Assembly (NCBI GenBank): GCA_020796225.1
Contig: CM036753.1
Location: 88,459,703-88,523,702 of the forward strand
Reading direction: 5' to 3'
From: Arion vulgaris
Taxonomy: Eukaryota > Mollusca > Gastropoda > Stylommatophora > Arionidae
Length of the DNA: 64,000 bases
This document shows, in pieces, positions 21,100-32,640 of this stretch. Made by a program: the position numbers and the translations under genes. Positions within the stretch are counted from its first letter, which is position 1; every line of letters begins with the position of its first letter. The notes under the pieces were generated by a model, which ran no database searches, was not told where the DNA came from, and was given only the letters and a program-made list of their open reading frames with translations.

Positions 21100-23390
21100 G
21101 CACATTACAGTACACATAATATTATTCACGATGGACATTACAATACATAGAACAACATTTCAGATAGACATAACAATATATGAACATCATTTTAAAACAG
21201 TCCTGTATATAATTTTCCAAATGATTGTTTTCGTAAAACATCAATAATTTTATTGCGGAGATAACAAATACTTATAACAATTACAATTGTATTGTAACAT
21301 CAACTGGAGACGATGTAAATATAGCAAGATGTTTGAACCTGTACATGCATGAGATATATGTATGTAAATTTGAATATACGAGGAGTGAATGAAAAGGTAA
21401 CCTTAATACATCATTTTAAAAGATAAAAATTAAATACTAGACAGTTGCAATATATATGATATACCTTCCTATCTGATTGGGTAGTGCGTGCTGATTCATT
21501 AATTTAGCCGTATAGGACGTAAGGCGTCAGCTACCTAAGTCCAAGATGGTCACCTACTTCAAGTTATTCACTCGAGAGAGCTTCTTTCTTGTTTTGTTTC
21601 TCTAATCATGCTTTGTCTCATAGCGTCTGGATAAGAACAGTTTTCTAGAACGGACTCTTGTGTTCGCTACGTACATTGTGTATTTCTCCGCTTTCATGGT
21701 ATTTGAAGATTTCTGGCAAGGGCCATCGAGTGCTTCTCGTATAGGGCGTTACCTACAGCCTCTGATATTTCAGAGGTAATTGTTTGGATGGACCTCCTTT
21801 AATCTTGAAGCCATTTAATTAATAGTAGTGCCCTTTCACATATGAATATAAAAAACTTCGTGTGAATGGTTGTGTATCACCTTTGCGATGTTACCATGTA
21901 GACGAAGGTGACTTTCTACATCATGTAGAGACTAGCGACGAATTGTCAGCTCGCTACTTACAGCCAGTGACTAAGTGAAACAAAGTGGAGTGTCGACATT
22001 CATCATCATGGAAGGAAAATAATTTTTGTGCAACACAATCCGTCTATGAATTAAGGCTTATGTTCTTCTAAGATAGCAAAGGTCCAATCTTGATGCATTA
22101 CATGTTCATGGAGTTCACTATCAACATCGACTCACATAGATATCTGCTTCAGAGACAATGAACACAGGCGATCAGATCAACACGTAACAGCGTTTTCCGT
22201 TCCGTTACGTTGTTGCAGCTCGATAACGATAGGTTGTACACAACTCACACAACAGTAACATACATCATACATCTCTGTGCTTTGAGTGTTTTCCAGATAT
22301 TACGTATTTGTCCCGCATCGCACTGTGTAACTATTATGTGGTTTTCTATCCAAGGAGGTCATAATTCGGAAAGGCGTTGCTTCTAGTAGGGACACCGATG
22401 CCAAATAAGTTGATGGATAGAGGATATACAAATAGTGACCTTCTAGTCCTCTAGGGTGATGAATGAGCAAAAGTATGACAACCCATTCTTATTCAAAACT
22501 TTGTGCTACAGAAAGTAAAACAAAAGATACTTTTATTCATTGTGTGACGGAAGTGAGGTTAATCAGACAACTGGTTACATGAAGGAAGGAAATCAAACCC
22601 GATAGAAGAACAGTAGAAAGAGAGTTGAAAGACTGGCCTGACGTGAAAACCAATTCGTAGAAAGGTGGCAGAACGACAACAATGAAATCTTTTGTGGATG
22701 CCTTTTATGTCAAAAGGGACACAAACAGGAAATACATTCAGGGAAGTACACAATGAGAGAAATTCAGTCTAGAACATAGACGAGAAAAATATGGTCTTGT
22801 ATCCATGACTGTGCAGCTAGTTAGATGTTTGGGTTTTTTTTATCACTCGAAGAATCCAGACATTAGTGAAGCACTGGCCCCAACAATAATCACCATGGCG
22901 ATGATAATGTTGAACTTATACTTAAGTTCTTTCATTTCTATTTGAGCATATAATGTTCATATACAAATCTTACGATTATTTATTGAGTATCCCACGATAT
23001 AGCGTACAATTTCACTATAATTTACTTATTAATTTTATAAACTGAAGCACATTCATGTTTTTATTAAAATAAATAATGCAAATAAAACACGTTTATTACA
23101 TTAGTGTCAACATCGCTGAAAACTGTACAAAAGAAATGCTATTGTTTCATAATAATCACATTCATCAACTCAATATTCAAAATAATTATGACAAATCTCA
23201 AAAGTGTAAAAATATTGTGAAGTTCAAACTTTTAGTTTAAAAAAATCTGACGTGATTGGACAATAAATAAAGATAATGAAATTGATATTGTGGAAGATTT
23301 TGGAAAGTACAGAAAAATAACAGTTTTTAAAATTAAATAAAAATTTTCAATAAAAAAGTGTGTTTATTACCAGTAGTGTCGTTTTTAGCG
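21100..23390. other. No gene recognised over about 2.3 kb
   Basis: AT-rich sequence with no ORF that looks coding and no copy of the repeat families described here. It may be intronic or intergenic. Confidence 0.5.
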
Positions 23391-23499
23391 CGGTGTAGAA
23401 CAGGTGGGACGAGAACCTGATGAATTGAATGGCCTCATGATGGCGACTACAGTTACCGCGAAGCTGTTCAGATTAGGATTTTTATTTTATACCCACAAC

Positions 23500-23580
23500 A
23501 TTAAAAAAAAGTCCTTGGCCCCACCATGGATTGAACACGGATCTCCTATATGGGAGCCGCGCCTAATCCATTCGGGAAGA
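23500..23580 (-). mobile_element. tRNA-like SINE head, single copy seen
   Basis: On the minus strand: GAATGGATTAGGCGCGGCTC (A-box-like), then GTGTTCAATCCATGGTGG (B-box). Spacing is roughly that of a tRNA, but no clean cloverleaf or 3' CCA context was evident, so a SINE head or tRNA relic is more likely than a working tRNA gene. 23600-24250 has no gene. Confidence 0.4.
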
Positions 23581-24254
23581 CGCTCTTTAAAGAACTAATT
23601 GCAGTAATAAATGTTCATTTAGTAGTGCACCTGCAGTACTAAACAATGTTTATAACGTATTATAAATTAATAAGTAATAAAAATGATCTTTATAAATTAA
23701 GCTGCAGAGCTTAATTAATGTCATTCGCTCATCAGATAATGATAAATGATAAAATACGTATATCAAAGGTTGCATTATCAATGTACAGAAAATGAAGGGA
23801 GCTTACAGTTTTGAATATCATAGTTCACAGACAACTAGAAATAGAAATCTGATGACATAAATTTTAAAACAACGAGCAAACATCGTTACAAAAAGTTGAG
23901 ACTTAAATATGTTTAGAGTGTAGCAAGCAAGGCAACAGGTATCACAGTCTAAGAGTATATATATATCAATGGCAACATAGGGGTGCGAAACATGGACATA
24001 TAGCAGATCAGTTAGAAGAAAACACACATAAGTGCTTTTACAAATAAATGTTCAAGAAGCGTTCTTTAAATTCTAGTCACCGAGAACGAAAACAAACACA
24101 TATAGTCAACAGGAACTCAGAAAAGTTTTAAAAAGCAATTGGTTGTGGAGAAAAATAGGTCATTATGTATCAAACGGCACATGAAGACACACATATACAT
24201 ATACCGAGAGAGAGAGAGAGTTTTCTTTTAAATCCATTCCAATATCAAAGTCAT

Positions 24255-24520
24255 AAGAGTGAAAAACAGATAATCAGTCTTCTAAAGGTTACATTTCTAT
24301 ATTTGTTCAACGAAAGTGCTACATAAGAGGTAAGAAATAACAGATAATCAGTCTTCTAAAGGTTACATTTCTAGTAATTGTGTGCAACAAGTCTACATAA
24401 GAGTAAGAAATAAAGATAATCGTTCTAAGGTTACATTTAGTAATTGTGCAAGAAGTGCTAATAAAGTGAAATAACAGATAATCAGTCTTCTAAAGTTACA
24501 TTTCTAGTAATTGTGTGCAA
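24255..24520. repeat. About 70-bp tandem repeat, 4 units, decayed
   Basis: Each unit contains AGATAATCAGTCTTCTAAAG, GTTACATTTCTAGTAATTGT and AAGTGCTACATAAGAG. The third unit has many single-base losses. Confidence 0.88.
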
Positions 24521-24635
24521 AATTATGGAATGTATAAATAACAAATAATTTGAACGTTATAAAACTGTCTGACCTCGTCAAAATCACACAAAAAGCTAAT
24601 AGTGAACAATACATATAACAAAACAGGGCACTGGT

Positions 24636-24797
24636 CAGAGGCGGCTCGTCATTAAGGGTCAATGGAGCCGGGCCCACATAAAATAATGTGTAACGTGTAT
24701 TTATTATTTTATAAATTAAATAATAACAACCCCAATCGATGATTTTTCCAAAAATATTTGTCTGGTCCCAAACAAAAATGGTCACGAGCCGCCACTG
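24636..24797. mobile_element. hAT MITE, 162 bp, perfect 8-bp target duplication
   Basis: Terminal inverted repeats CAGAGGCGGCTCGTC and, on the other strand, CAGTGGCGGCTCGTG. GCACTGGT precedes the element at 24628-24635 and follows it at 24798-24805. No ORF inside; the interior is AT-rich. A sibling of identical length is at 61035-61196. The CAGNG ends and 8-bp duplication define it as a non-autonomous hAT-superfamily element. Confidence 0.95.
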
Positions 24798-24809
24798 GCA
24801 CTGGTTAAC

Positions 24810-25671
24810 AAAAGAACTGTCCTTATTGTGTCACTGGTTACCATCAATAATGTACAATCAACATGACAAATACACAATTCAATCGATTTCCTCTCAAGTT
24901 ACCATATTTACTTAGCAGGAATAAAATGCTTGAACAATATCAGTAGACTAGAAAAAGAAAATAGAATCAAGGGTGTGACAGTCATACAAATTATGCATAA
25001 AAGTTATGAAAGACAAATACAATTTTTCATAGAAACGATTTTCTCTTTATCAACGAATGGCATGGCAGAATAAAGTAAACAAACAGATTGCAGCAATGAA
25101 TAACAAGTCATATTATATACAGGTTATGAGAATTGGATTTGTGTAAATTGGGATTGTCAATTCTTAAAGACTGTATACGCTTATATAAATATATATATAT
25201 ATATATATTTATACATCTATTCTATCAAACACAAAACTATTCAATAAATATCGTTTATGATTGATGTAAATAAATATCCTTACTCGTCAGACTGGCTGAT
25301 ATTATTCATGTTTATTTTGTGTATAACTCGGATACAGATATTGCTGAATAATTGGTGGACAAAAGTGAAACAGACATATTATATGTTAAACCGTCTCCAC
25401 GCTATAACCAAAGTAAGAAGGAGTTTAAATACCTTTTCGGACATTTATCTTTATTACAGTATCTCACTAAGTTCAGACCTTATAATAGTGTCTCTTTACC
25501 AACTTATTTGATTGTTATTTCTTTGTTGAATTGTTGGTACATTTGAAGATAGTAAGACAGAACAAAGTTGTTGTTTTAACTTGTACAGCAGTAGCTTGAC
25601 ATGGATAACAAGAATGACTATATTTATCTTGGTATACCTTGACATTCTACACATGATCTTTGACTGACCAG
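24810..25671. other. AT-rich DNA, no gene recognised
   Basis: Short AT microsatellite near 25188-25208. Short ORFs at 25257-25546 lack coding character. Confidence 0.5.
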
Positions 25672-25806
25672 GTTAACATTTACTCAGCAAAATTTCCACA
25701 CCTGAGTTTGGATTGTCGCGTCACAAGCAAGTCCACTTATCACATTCGCCCACACGAGGACAATAACGGAAACGTTATCTTCAATAATATCAGCCTTGAT
25801 AGACAG
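25672..25806 (+). CDS. Possible orphan coding exon, 45 codons
   Basis: An open 135-bp stretch lies between an acceptor-like GACTGACCAG and a donor-like GACAG|GTATTA and starts and ends in phase 0. The peptide begins VNIYSAKFPHLSLDCRV and contains a HIRPHEDNNGNVIF segment. The base composition is less AT-rich than the surroundings. I recognise no domain, and no neighbouring exon was found on the plus strand, so this could be chance. Confidence 0.28.
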
Positions 25807-26074
25807 GTATTACAGCATTGCACATTTATTCCATTTAAGTTTCTTATCAAATGATAATGACGATGATCTGATAACAACAATTTACTGTCTTAACAAGTCT
25901 TTCAGACTTTCCAGTGCAGACAGTTATCTCAATGAGATTATTGACATGTATTTTAATGGACATGTTTATGTAACTCTTATCTAATTTTTTTAAAATCGTA
26001 ACCTCATCAATGTAAAAAAAAAAGTAAAGGAACCCTTTCATACCTCGTGGTATATAGGTCAATACAGTGTTAGG

Positions 26075-26292
26075 CCTGTATTTTCATTGACCGTCGGCAC
26101 ACGATGGGTGATGTGGTCAGCATCACGCCGGCCGCCTTTACTTTCCCAGAGCATGTCTGGTACCCAGTTGAGGCTGGGTCGACCTGAGAGCCGTCGCGGT
26201 CGGGACAAATTCCACGCACATTGCGGGAGCTGAACCCAGACCACCAGCCTTGCGAAGCGAGTTCACTAACAACTACGCTACAGCGGCTCTCT
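26075..26292 (-). mobile_element. SINE family B copy (tRNA-derived), best preserved
   Basis: Minus strand: GAGAGCCGCTGTAGCGTAGT (A-box region), CTGGGTTCAGCTCCCGC (B-box), then CGACGGCTCTCAGGTCGACC, CAGCCTCAACTGGGTACC, GTAAAGGCGGCCGGCGTGAT and GTGTGCCGACGGTCAATG. Further copies are at 12803-12993, 41405-41530 (partial) and 48895-48995 (3' part, plus strand). The 3' region TACAGGCCTAACACTGTATT is shared with the 48.9 kb copy. Confidence 0.85.
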
Positions 26293-27149
26293 CATCAATG
26301 TATTCATCGAAAATATTTAGTCGCAAAGTAAACTTATGAACAGCGACAACATATTCGTACTAAATTTCTTAAAAAAAGAAAGTTGCCACTGAATCTCAAG
26401 CTAAACAAGGTAAAATATTTTGTGTGATTTCTTTTAAGAAAAACAAATCCGTTGCTAAAATATATTGCAGAATAATTTAAAATAAATTAGAAATTATAAG
26501 TAAACGAGCTCAAATATTTCAGTTTTCAATCAAATTCTATCTCAGAACGAATAAATACAGTAGCGTTTATTTATATATATTATTTAGCATTTATATATAA
26601 CGAATCTGTCTTGAATGGTGCATTTTACTACAACCAAGTTACCGTAAGCTACCGTATAAACAAACACCTACTTGTCCAAAACGGTTTTTTAACCACCTAT
26701 AGCAATTATATTCCTATAACGAAAGAAATCAATCAGGTGTTGTCTCGGCTTCTATTGTTGGTTGTAATGGATCTCAAACGAGTTATATCCCTTACGTTGA
26801 CAATATATTCTACAAGTTTATTGCATGTCAAGCTCCTGATGTTTTCTTCCTTCAATCTCTGTCTTCTCCTTACTCTTCTCCTTACTCTTCTGCATTCAAT
26901 CTTCTCTTCTAAGACGGTTTCAACATATCGTCATGCCAATTAATATAACAAAAATACCTCATTTTACACATTTCTATTACCATGAACATTTATTTTATCA
27001 CTCCTAGTTGTTGATGTTCATAATAAAACAAAATGGCTGGTAAAAATTCAAATAGTTCCCATACATAAAGATTTTTGTTAAAACAAGGAGTATTTAATTA
27101 ACTATAAAAGATGGATAGATATCATAGCAGAATTTTATCAAAAAGAAAA
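26293..27149. other. AT-rich DNA, no gene recognised
   Basis: A 110-codon plus-strand frame at 26611-26943 has no recognisable domain and ends in a CTTACTCTTCTC repeat; I do not call it. Confidence 0.5.
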
Positions 27150-27252
27150 ATAGTTATCGCCCACGCCAATAGATCAGCGCAAGACAAAAACAGAAAACCA
27201 AGATACTGAGCAAGAAACTGGTAACAGTGTGACGACAAACGAAGAAAGAAAA
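27150..27252 (+). mobile_element. LINE 3' end fragment
   Basis: GCGCAAGACAAAAACAGAAA, AACCAAGATACTGAGCAAG and GTAACAGTGTGACGACAAA match the reverse complement of 17228-17320, the 3' end of the nested LINE. Only the last hundred or so bases are present. Confidence 0.7.
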
Positions 27253-27387
27253 AGATAATACATCTACATGTTAATAGTGTATCACTCAATTAGTGTTGCA
27301 TTACTAATGAAATCAGAGTTACTCTTGAAAGAATATATTCCACTAGAATGAATAATTCAGCTTCAATGTAAACTTGGGGACCTTTTT

Positions 27388-27638
27388 ATTCTTCGAACGC
27401 TCCATATCAACCAATTGTCAATCACTCTGTGTGATTTGTACGTGATCTGAGCCTAAGAGTAGTTGTACGTTGTGCCAGTTATGCGCCTACAAGTAAGACA
27501 GCACATCCGATTTATGCACTGTTTTTATTTACTAGGTAGCATCCCTAGTGCCTACATCAGTCGGCTCTTACGACATACATTGTACGTCGCAGTGGTACTA
27601 TTCTTTGCTCCCCTTGCGAGCCTCGGCAGCACACGGGA
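27388..27638 (-). mobile_element. Repeat family D copy
   Basis: Minus-strand copy with all the family blocks: CTTCGAACGCTCC at the tail end, GTGATCTGAGCCTAAGAG, TTGTGCCAGTTATGCGCCTA, GCACATCCGATTT, CGGCTCTTACGACATACATT and CTCCCCTTGCGAGCC. The short ORF at 27463-27699 is inside this repeat and is not a gene. Confidence 0.8.
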
Positions 27639-28020
27639 GAAACTTAGGGATCGATACAGCCAGTACGTCGATTTGAAATTACAAACTAAACAAAATTAAA
27701 TCAGAGAAGAGTATCAGAAATAAAAAAAAAGGATGCGCTAAAGAAAAAAACCCAAAGAAAATCGCACAAAATGAAGAGTATTTTCTTTACCAAAGCCTTT
27801 TCAGTAGCAGTAAAACAAATAAAACATCAGTTGTACAGTATTTTATGAAGAAATAAAGATCATATATGAATGTGAATCATACAAGAATATCACTGGAAGA
27901 CATAATGATATTATTTGATTTATAAACAGAAATAGTTTACGAATACTGTTAAATTTTCATAAAGTGGTACATGGAACAACATGTGCCAAAGCACCAGCAA
28001 AATACTAAAATTTAAAAATA

Positions 28021-28452
28021 TTGAGAGAATGCATTTTCCCAGTGGCTACTTATGGTTGTGAATCATGGACTATTACACATAAATTAAGAACGAAAATCCA
28101 GTCCTTCGAAACCAAATGCTACAGAAAGATCCTACGAATACTATGGACAGAAAAAAGAAAGAACATTGATGTCCTGAAAGAACTCAATGTTAAAGAGAAT
28201 TGGCTGATAAACAACATACTATACAGAAAAATTATATACTTTGGTCACATCAAGCGTCACGATGGCCTGGAAAGAAGAATACTAGAGAGCAGGGTCCCAG
28301 GACGCAGAGGCAGACCAAGAAGAAGATGGCTACAAGATATTAAAGAAACCATGAACATGACCATCGACGAAGTGGGCGAACTGGCAAGAGACAGAGTGAA
28401 TTTCAGATGTGCTGCAAAGAGAGCAACGTCCTATAAAGGATACGCACCTTGA
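28021..28452 (+). pseudogene. LINE reverse-transcriptase C-terminal region, open 143 codons
   Basis: The longest intact retrotransposon piece: FPVATYGCESWTI near the start, FETKCYRKILRILWTEKR in the middle, then YFGHIKRHDGLERRILE, VPGRRGRPRRRWLQDI, and the terminal helix ELARDRVNFRCAAKRATSYK ending GYAP-stop. These are the thumb and C-terminal segments that follow the palm in many invertebrate LINE ORF2 proteins. The copy is 5'-truncated at about 27990 with no catalytic YADD, so it is dead. The stop codon lies in a TGATGATGATGAT tail. Confidence 0.88.
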
Positions 28453-28459
28453 TGATGAT

Positions 28460-29550
28460 GATGATGATACATGGAACAGATAATCAAAAGAAGCGTGTGA
28501 CAAAGATCAGGTTTAGTTGCTTGTTATGTACGTGTTAACGCCACTTTAAGCGAGGCATGCAGCTTTCAACCTAACAATAAGACATTTTTTGGCTTAGATC
28601 AGGACGTGTAGTCCAAGAAACACAAGAAATAAAAGTTAACATTTTGTGGAGAATCTCATATCATGAAGTTATAGTATAAGTTTTATAGTCATGTATACTG
28701 AACTATCTTGTGACAACAGGCACAATTCATGTGAAAGGGAACATCTAAAACAAAAGAAGATTGGTGCCTAACAACTTAATGTAATGCCATAAAATGGTGT
28801 CGATAAATGAATACGTCAATAACATTAGTAAGATGAATATATAATACACCATGATATTTTGCTTTAGTCTGCATGTCACATTAGCGAGAGAGAGAGAGAG
28901 AGAGAGAGAGATGAGGGTGATGATAATGATGATGATGATGATGAGATGGTACTAGAAATAATAATATAATCGTCTTGTTTATTTCGCTCTGAAATAATCA
29001 TATTGATATCACGTTATGGGATTTTTGGATAAAGGGTGAGGGTTAAAAAAACAACTAAATACCCGGTATTTTTGGTTTACAACGGTTATGTTATGGATAT
29101 TTCGTGTATTTCGGTCAAGCACATCGAATTTAATCGTGTGTTTATGTTCAGTTCCCTATCCCGTGACAATATCCACACTGACTTCTGGACGTCATATGTA
29201 GTAAACTCATTATTGTCTTCTAGACGTCACTTGCGGTTTTTATCGGTAGCAGCAGTCTACAGCCCCGGAACTGAGCTATTTGTTCAGGAAACGTGCTACG
29301 GACAGAGGGCCACCACAGTCGTCGAATCACATGATGTCTATTTAGCAACAACGCAATTCAGCTTTCACAGATCGTAGGTAAAATGTAATTTAGTAAGGCT
29401 ACAGTGGCAGTTTCCTGGCACCGAACCGTTGTCTCCGTGAGTATGTTTTGGAGATCATCACCATAGTTGGTGGAAATAGAGCCTGTTTGCGTCTGGTTAG
29501 CAATGAACTAGGTAAGAAATCATCTTTTGCAGAACCTAGGCAAAGGGTCT
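28460..29550. other. No gene recognised; (GA)n and (GAT)n microsatellites
   Basis: (GA)n at 28886-28910 and a GATGATGATGATGATGAT run near 28920-28945. An open frame of 113 codons at 29036-29377 (plus) has no recognised domain or splice support. Confidence 0.45.
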
Positions 29551-29552
29551 TT

Positions 29553-30400
29553 TAGTAGCATCCCAGCAGCAGTCTCCTGGTAATAAGTTGTTTTCTCTGA
29601 AAGAGTTCCAGCTTCAGAAACATCACTACAGGTGGCTTGAATATATATCACTTTTAGTATTGATTTCACGCCCTTTTTGTGTGTACAGCTCGCTGTCAAC
29701 TCTTCATTGGTGTGACTTAACAGCATCAGTAGTAATGATATGGACCAGTCAGAAGTAAGTTACTTTGACATTTACTCGGCTCTAACACCAGTCACTACTT
29801 GTTGAACTATCTCAGGAAAGAAACATACAAAAGAACAAAGTGTCCTCCTGTGCGATTGCATGGCAGTCCAACATGACACACAAAGGAACCACTAGATACT
29901 ATGAAGAGAAAGCTTACATTCCAGATGAACAAGCTCTTAGATCACAATCAAATTATTTTCCAGTGGATACTGGCTCACTGTGGCATATCAGGAAATGAGA
30001 AAACATACAAGCTAACTAAGGACGTAACAAATATAATACAATCCAAAACCCAGTGTCACTAGTAGAGATCAAGACACATATCAAGCAGTTGTAAAGGCAG
30101 TAAACCAACATCAAACACCCCCAAGATGCCATACGCAGACTGAACATAAAACAACATACAGCAATCTTTCGTTTCAGAACAGGACAATCCAGGCTCAATA
30201 ATAACATGTACAGCATTAATGCCTACTCAGACTGCACAGTATGTATGGCATACCGAAACACATATTCCATAACACATCGTGCAGTCAACCTTCACCAATG
30301 AAACGAACCATGACCTCAAGAATGAAGCTTACAGAGCAAGATATGGGGAACACACAGGAAACTCCAACTGACGTGCAACTTCATAGAGGCAACCCATAAT
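29553..30400 (+). pseudogene. LINE RNase H region, copy 1 of a duplication
   Basis: Translates with frameshifts to LLDHNQIIFQWILAHCGISG followed by NEKTYKLTKDV, the RNase H motif with the conserved HCGISGNE(K). Further on it reads IRRLNIKQHTAIFRFRTG and a CTVC motif, the region that follows RNase H in I-/Jockey-like LINEs. The whole segment recurs at 31348-32215. Both copies carry several stops. Confidence 0.75.
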
Positions 30401-30534
30401 GTAGACTGAGCATATGAAACCGATCGCAAAGAAGAATAAGAGAAACTTATATACAGCTACACTGCTTATTTGGTGGTAGCAGTTATATGTGATCCTTACT
30501 CCCGTTTCTGACAGGCATATTGTCAGGGCCACAA

Positions 30535-30590
30535 CTTTCTTCAGTGCCACAACTTTCTTCAGTGCCACAATGTACTTCAGGGCTACAACG
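30535..30590. repeat. 18-bp tandem repeat, 3 units
   Basis: GCCACAACTTTCTTCAGT repeated, the last unit altered. It encodes the VPQLSS repeat of a spurious short ORF. 30600-31340 holds no recognised gene. Confidence 0.85.
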
Positions 30591-31347
30591 AAGAGTTGAA
30601 ATAGCTTCTTGGTTAGCTCCTGAACGCTATCCCTATAACCGAATTGAATCTACTTTACTCTATCTTTGGCCGCATCTTAAGTCTGGTATAGACATCAGAA
30701 CGTATAATGTTGAGATGTAGAAAATAATAAACAAATGATTGTGTAAACTGCATATGTGTAATGGAATGTTTGTTACAAAAGAAATAGTTTACTTTTCGTG
30801 GTGTTTATAGGTTGTAATACTACACATTTGTGTATAAACCTGCACTCAACTTATATCATAGTATTATGTACTTTCTAGTCTCCTATCCTCTATCAACAAG
30901 TTTCACAGATCATACTTGCAACTATCAGGTTATAAGAACATATTTTATTGTTTACCTCTGTTTATGATACTGCCTGTAACTCAGTGTGCCGTAAGGTTCG
31001 AGTTGAGCAACTTTGTGAATATCAGATTGATTATCGATTTTCTTTTCTAGATTTGGGGGATTGGTTTGTTTTTTCCACTATTACAGAGTGATTGTATTTA
31101 TTATTTCCGTGCTGCCCACACATGGTGTCAATCGTGTATCCTTGTATTATGTTGCAGTCTGTCGCAGTTTTTTCTAGAGACCCTAGGATTGTTGCTTGAG
31201 CTACGGAGTTCGTGCTTTGTGCAATACTCTCGGCAGGTCACGTGCCACTTCCGCGGAGAGGGACCGAGCCACATGGGGTAAAACCAGGTGCAATGAAGTC
31301 AATCCTTCGGCTTTTAAACCGTTGTTTTTTTATTGTGTCGCAGTCAG

Positions 31348-32215
31348 TTGTAGCATCCCAGCAGCAGTCTCCTGGTAATAAGTTGTTTTCTCTGAAAGAG
31401 TTCCAGCTTCAGAAACATCACTACAGGCGGCTTGAATATATATCACTTTTAGTATTGGTTTCCACACAATCTTTTTGTGTGTACAGCTCGCTGTCAACTC
31501 TTCACTGGTGGAACTTAACAGCATCAGTAGTAATGGTATGGACCAGACAGAAGCAAGTTACTTTGACATTTACTCGGCTCTAACACCAGTCACTACTTGT
31601 TGAACTATCTCAGGAAAGAAACATACAAAAGAACAAAATGTCCTCCTGTGCGATTGCATGGGAGTCCAACATGACACACAAAGGAACCACTAGATACTAT
31701 GGAGAGAGAGCTGACATTACAGATGAACAAGCTCTTAGATCATAACCAAATTACTCTCCAGTGGATACTGGCTCACTGTGGCAGATCAGGAAATGAGAAA
31801 ACATACAAGCTAGCTAAGGACGTAACAAATCTAATACAATCCAAAACCCAGTGTCACTAGTAGAAATCAAGACACATATCAAACACATGTACAAACAGTT
31901 GTAAAGGCAGGAAACCAACATCAAACTCCCCCTTTCCTCTTTCCCCAAAGATCCCATACGCAGACTCAACATAAAACAACATACAACAATCTTTCGTTTT
32001 AGAACAGGACACTCCAGGCTCAATAATAACATGTACAGCATAATGCCAGCACAGACTACACAGTATGCATGCCATACCGAAACACATATTCCATAACACA
32101 TCGTGCAGTCAACTTTCACCAATGAAACGAACCATGACCTCAAGAATGAAGCTTACAGAGCAAGATATGGGGAACGCACATGAAGCTCCAACTGACTTGC
32201 AACACTTCATAGATC
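31348..32215 (+). pseudogene. LINE RNase H region, copy 2 of a duplication
   Basis: Begins AGCATCCCAGCAGCAGTCTC as does copy 1, then shares ACTACTTGTTGAACTATCTC, CAGTGGATACTGGCTCACTG and CATCGTGCAGTCAAC. It reads ITLQWILAHCGRSGNEK, so the RNase H HCG(I/R)SGNE motif is retained. It differs from copy 1 by a CCCCCTTTCCTCTTTCCCC insert and substitutions. The two copies are direct and about 1.8 kb apart. Confidence 0.75.
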
Positions 32216-32640
32216 CCATATCTATGGCAGCAGTACTGGACAGCTTTGAGAATAAATGTCTCTGAAAATTATTAAAAGTCAAATGGAGTGATTTCGTTTC
32301 TAACAACACAGTGAGAGATAGAACACACCAACAACCCGTATCAAATATTGTAAGGAAACGAAGGTGGAAATATTTAGGTCATGTTCTTAGATCAGACGAA
32401 CAGGTCATGTTTAGATCATGTTCTTATATCGACAAGTTCTTATGTGGTCACCAGTTGGGATAAGAAAACGTGGAAGACCTAAGACCACTCTTCGAAGTAC
32501 AATCCAACAAGAAAGTAAACTATTGGGATGTAAAACCATACAAGATCTCCAACTGCTAGCAACAAACCGCATCACATCGAGATCTAAAACATCTGCCCTA
32601 TGTGCCGCTTGTGGCACGAAAGGAACAAACTAACTAAGTC
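32216..32640 (+). pseudogene. LINE reverse-transcriptase C-terminal end
   Basis: Frames join as LDSFENKCL, VKWSDFVSNNTVRDRTHQQP, NIVRKRRWKYLGHVLRSDEQ, KRGRPKTTLRSTIQQESKLL and LCAACGTKGTN-stop. This is a well-known LINE C-terminal pattern. There is a short duplication around 32383-32430 (GATCATGTTCTTA) that breaks the frame. It directly adjoins the RNase H copy, but the order of domains suggests a separate element. Confidence 0.8.

Noticed and set aside
20580..21119. 179-codon plus-strand ORF
   Set aside because: It runs from a LINE end through AT-rich DNA into a SINE A copy. The composition is that of three unrelated sequences.
26611..26943. 110-codon plus-strand ORF with a Leu-rich end
   Set aside because: The Leu stretch comes from a CTTACTCTTCTC repeat; no domain recognised.
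28021..28452. Host gene encoding a basic DNA-binding protein
   Set aside because: The YGCESW, GRRGRPRRRW and ARDR motifs in order are those of LINE ORF2 C-termini, and the frame is 5'-truncated with a simple-repeat tail.
29036..29377. 113-codon plus-strand ORF
   Set aside because: No known domain, no splice boundaries and no codon signal that I can judge. Kept only as an unassigned frame.
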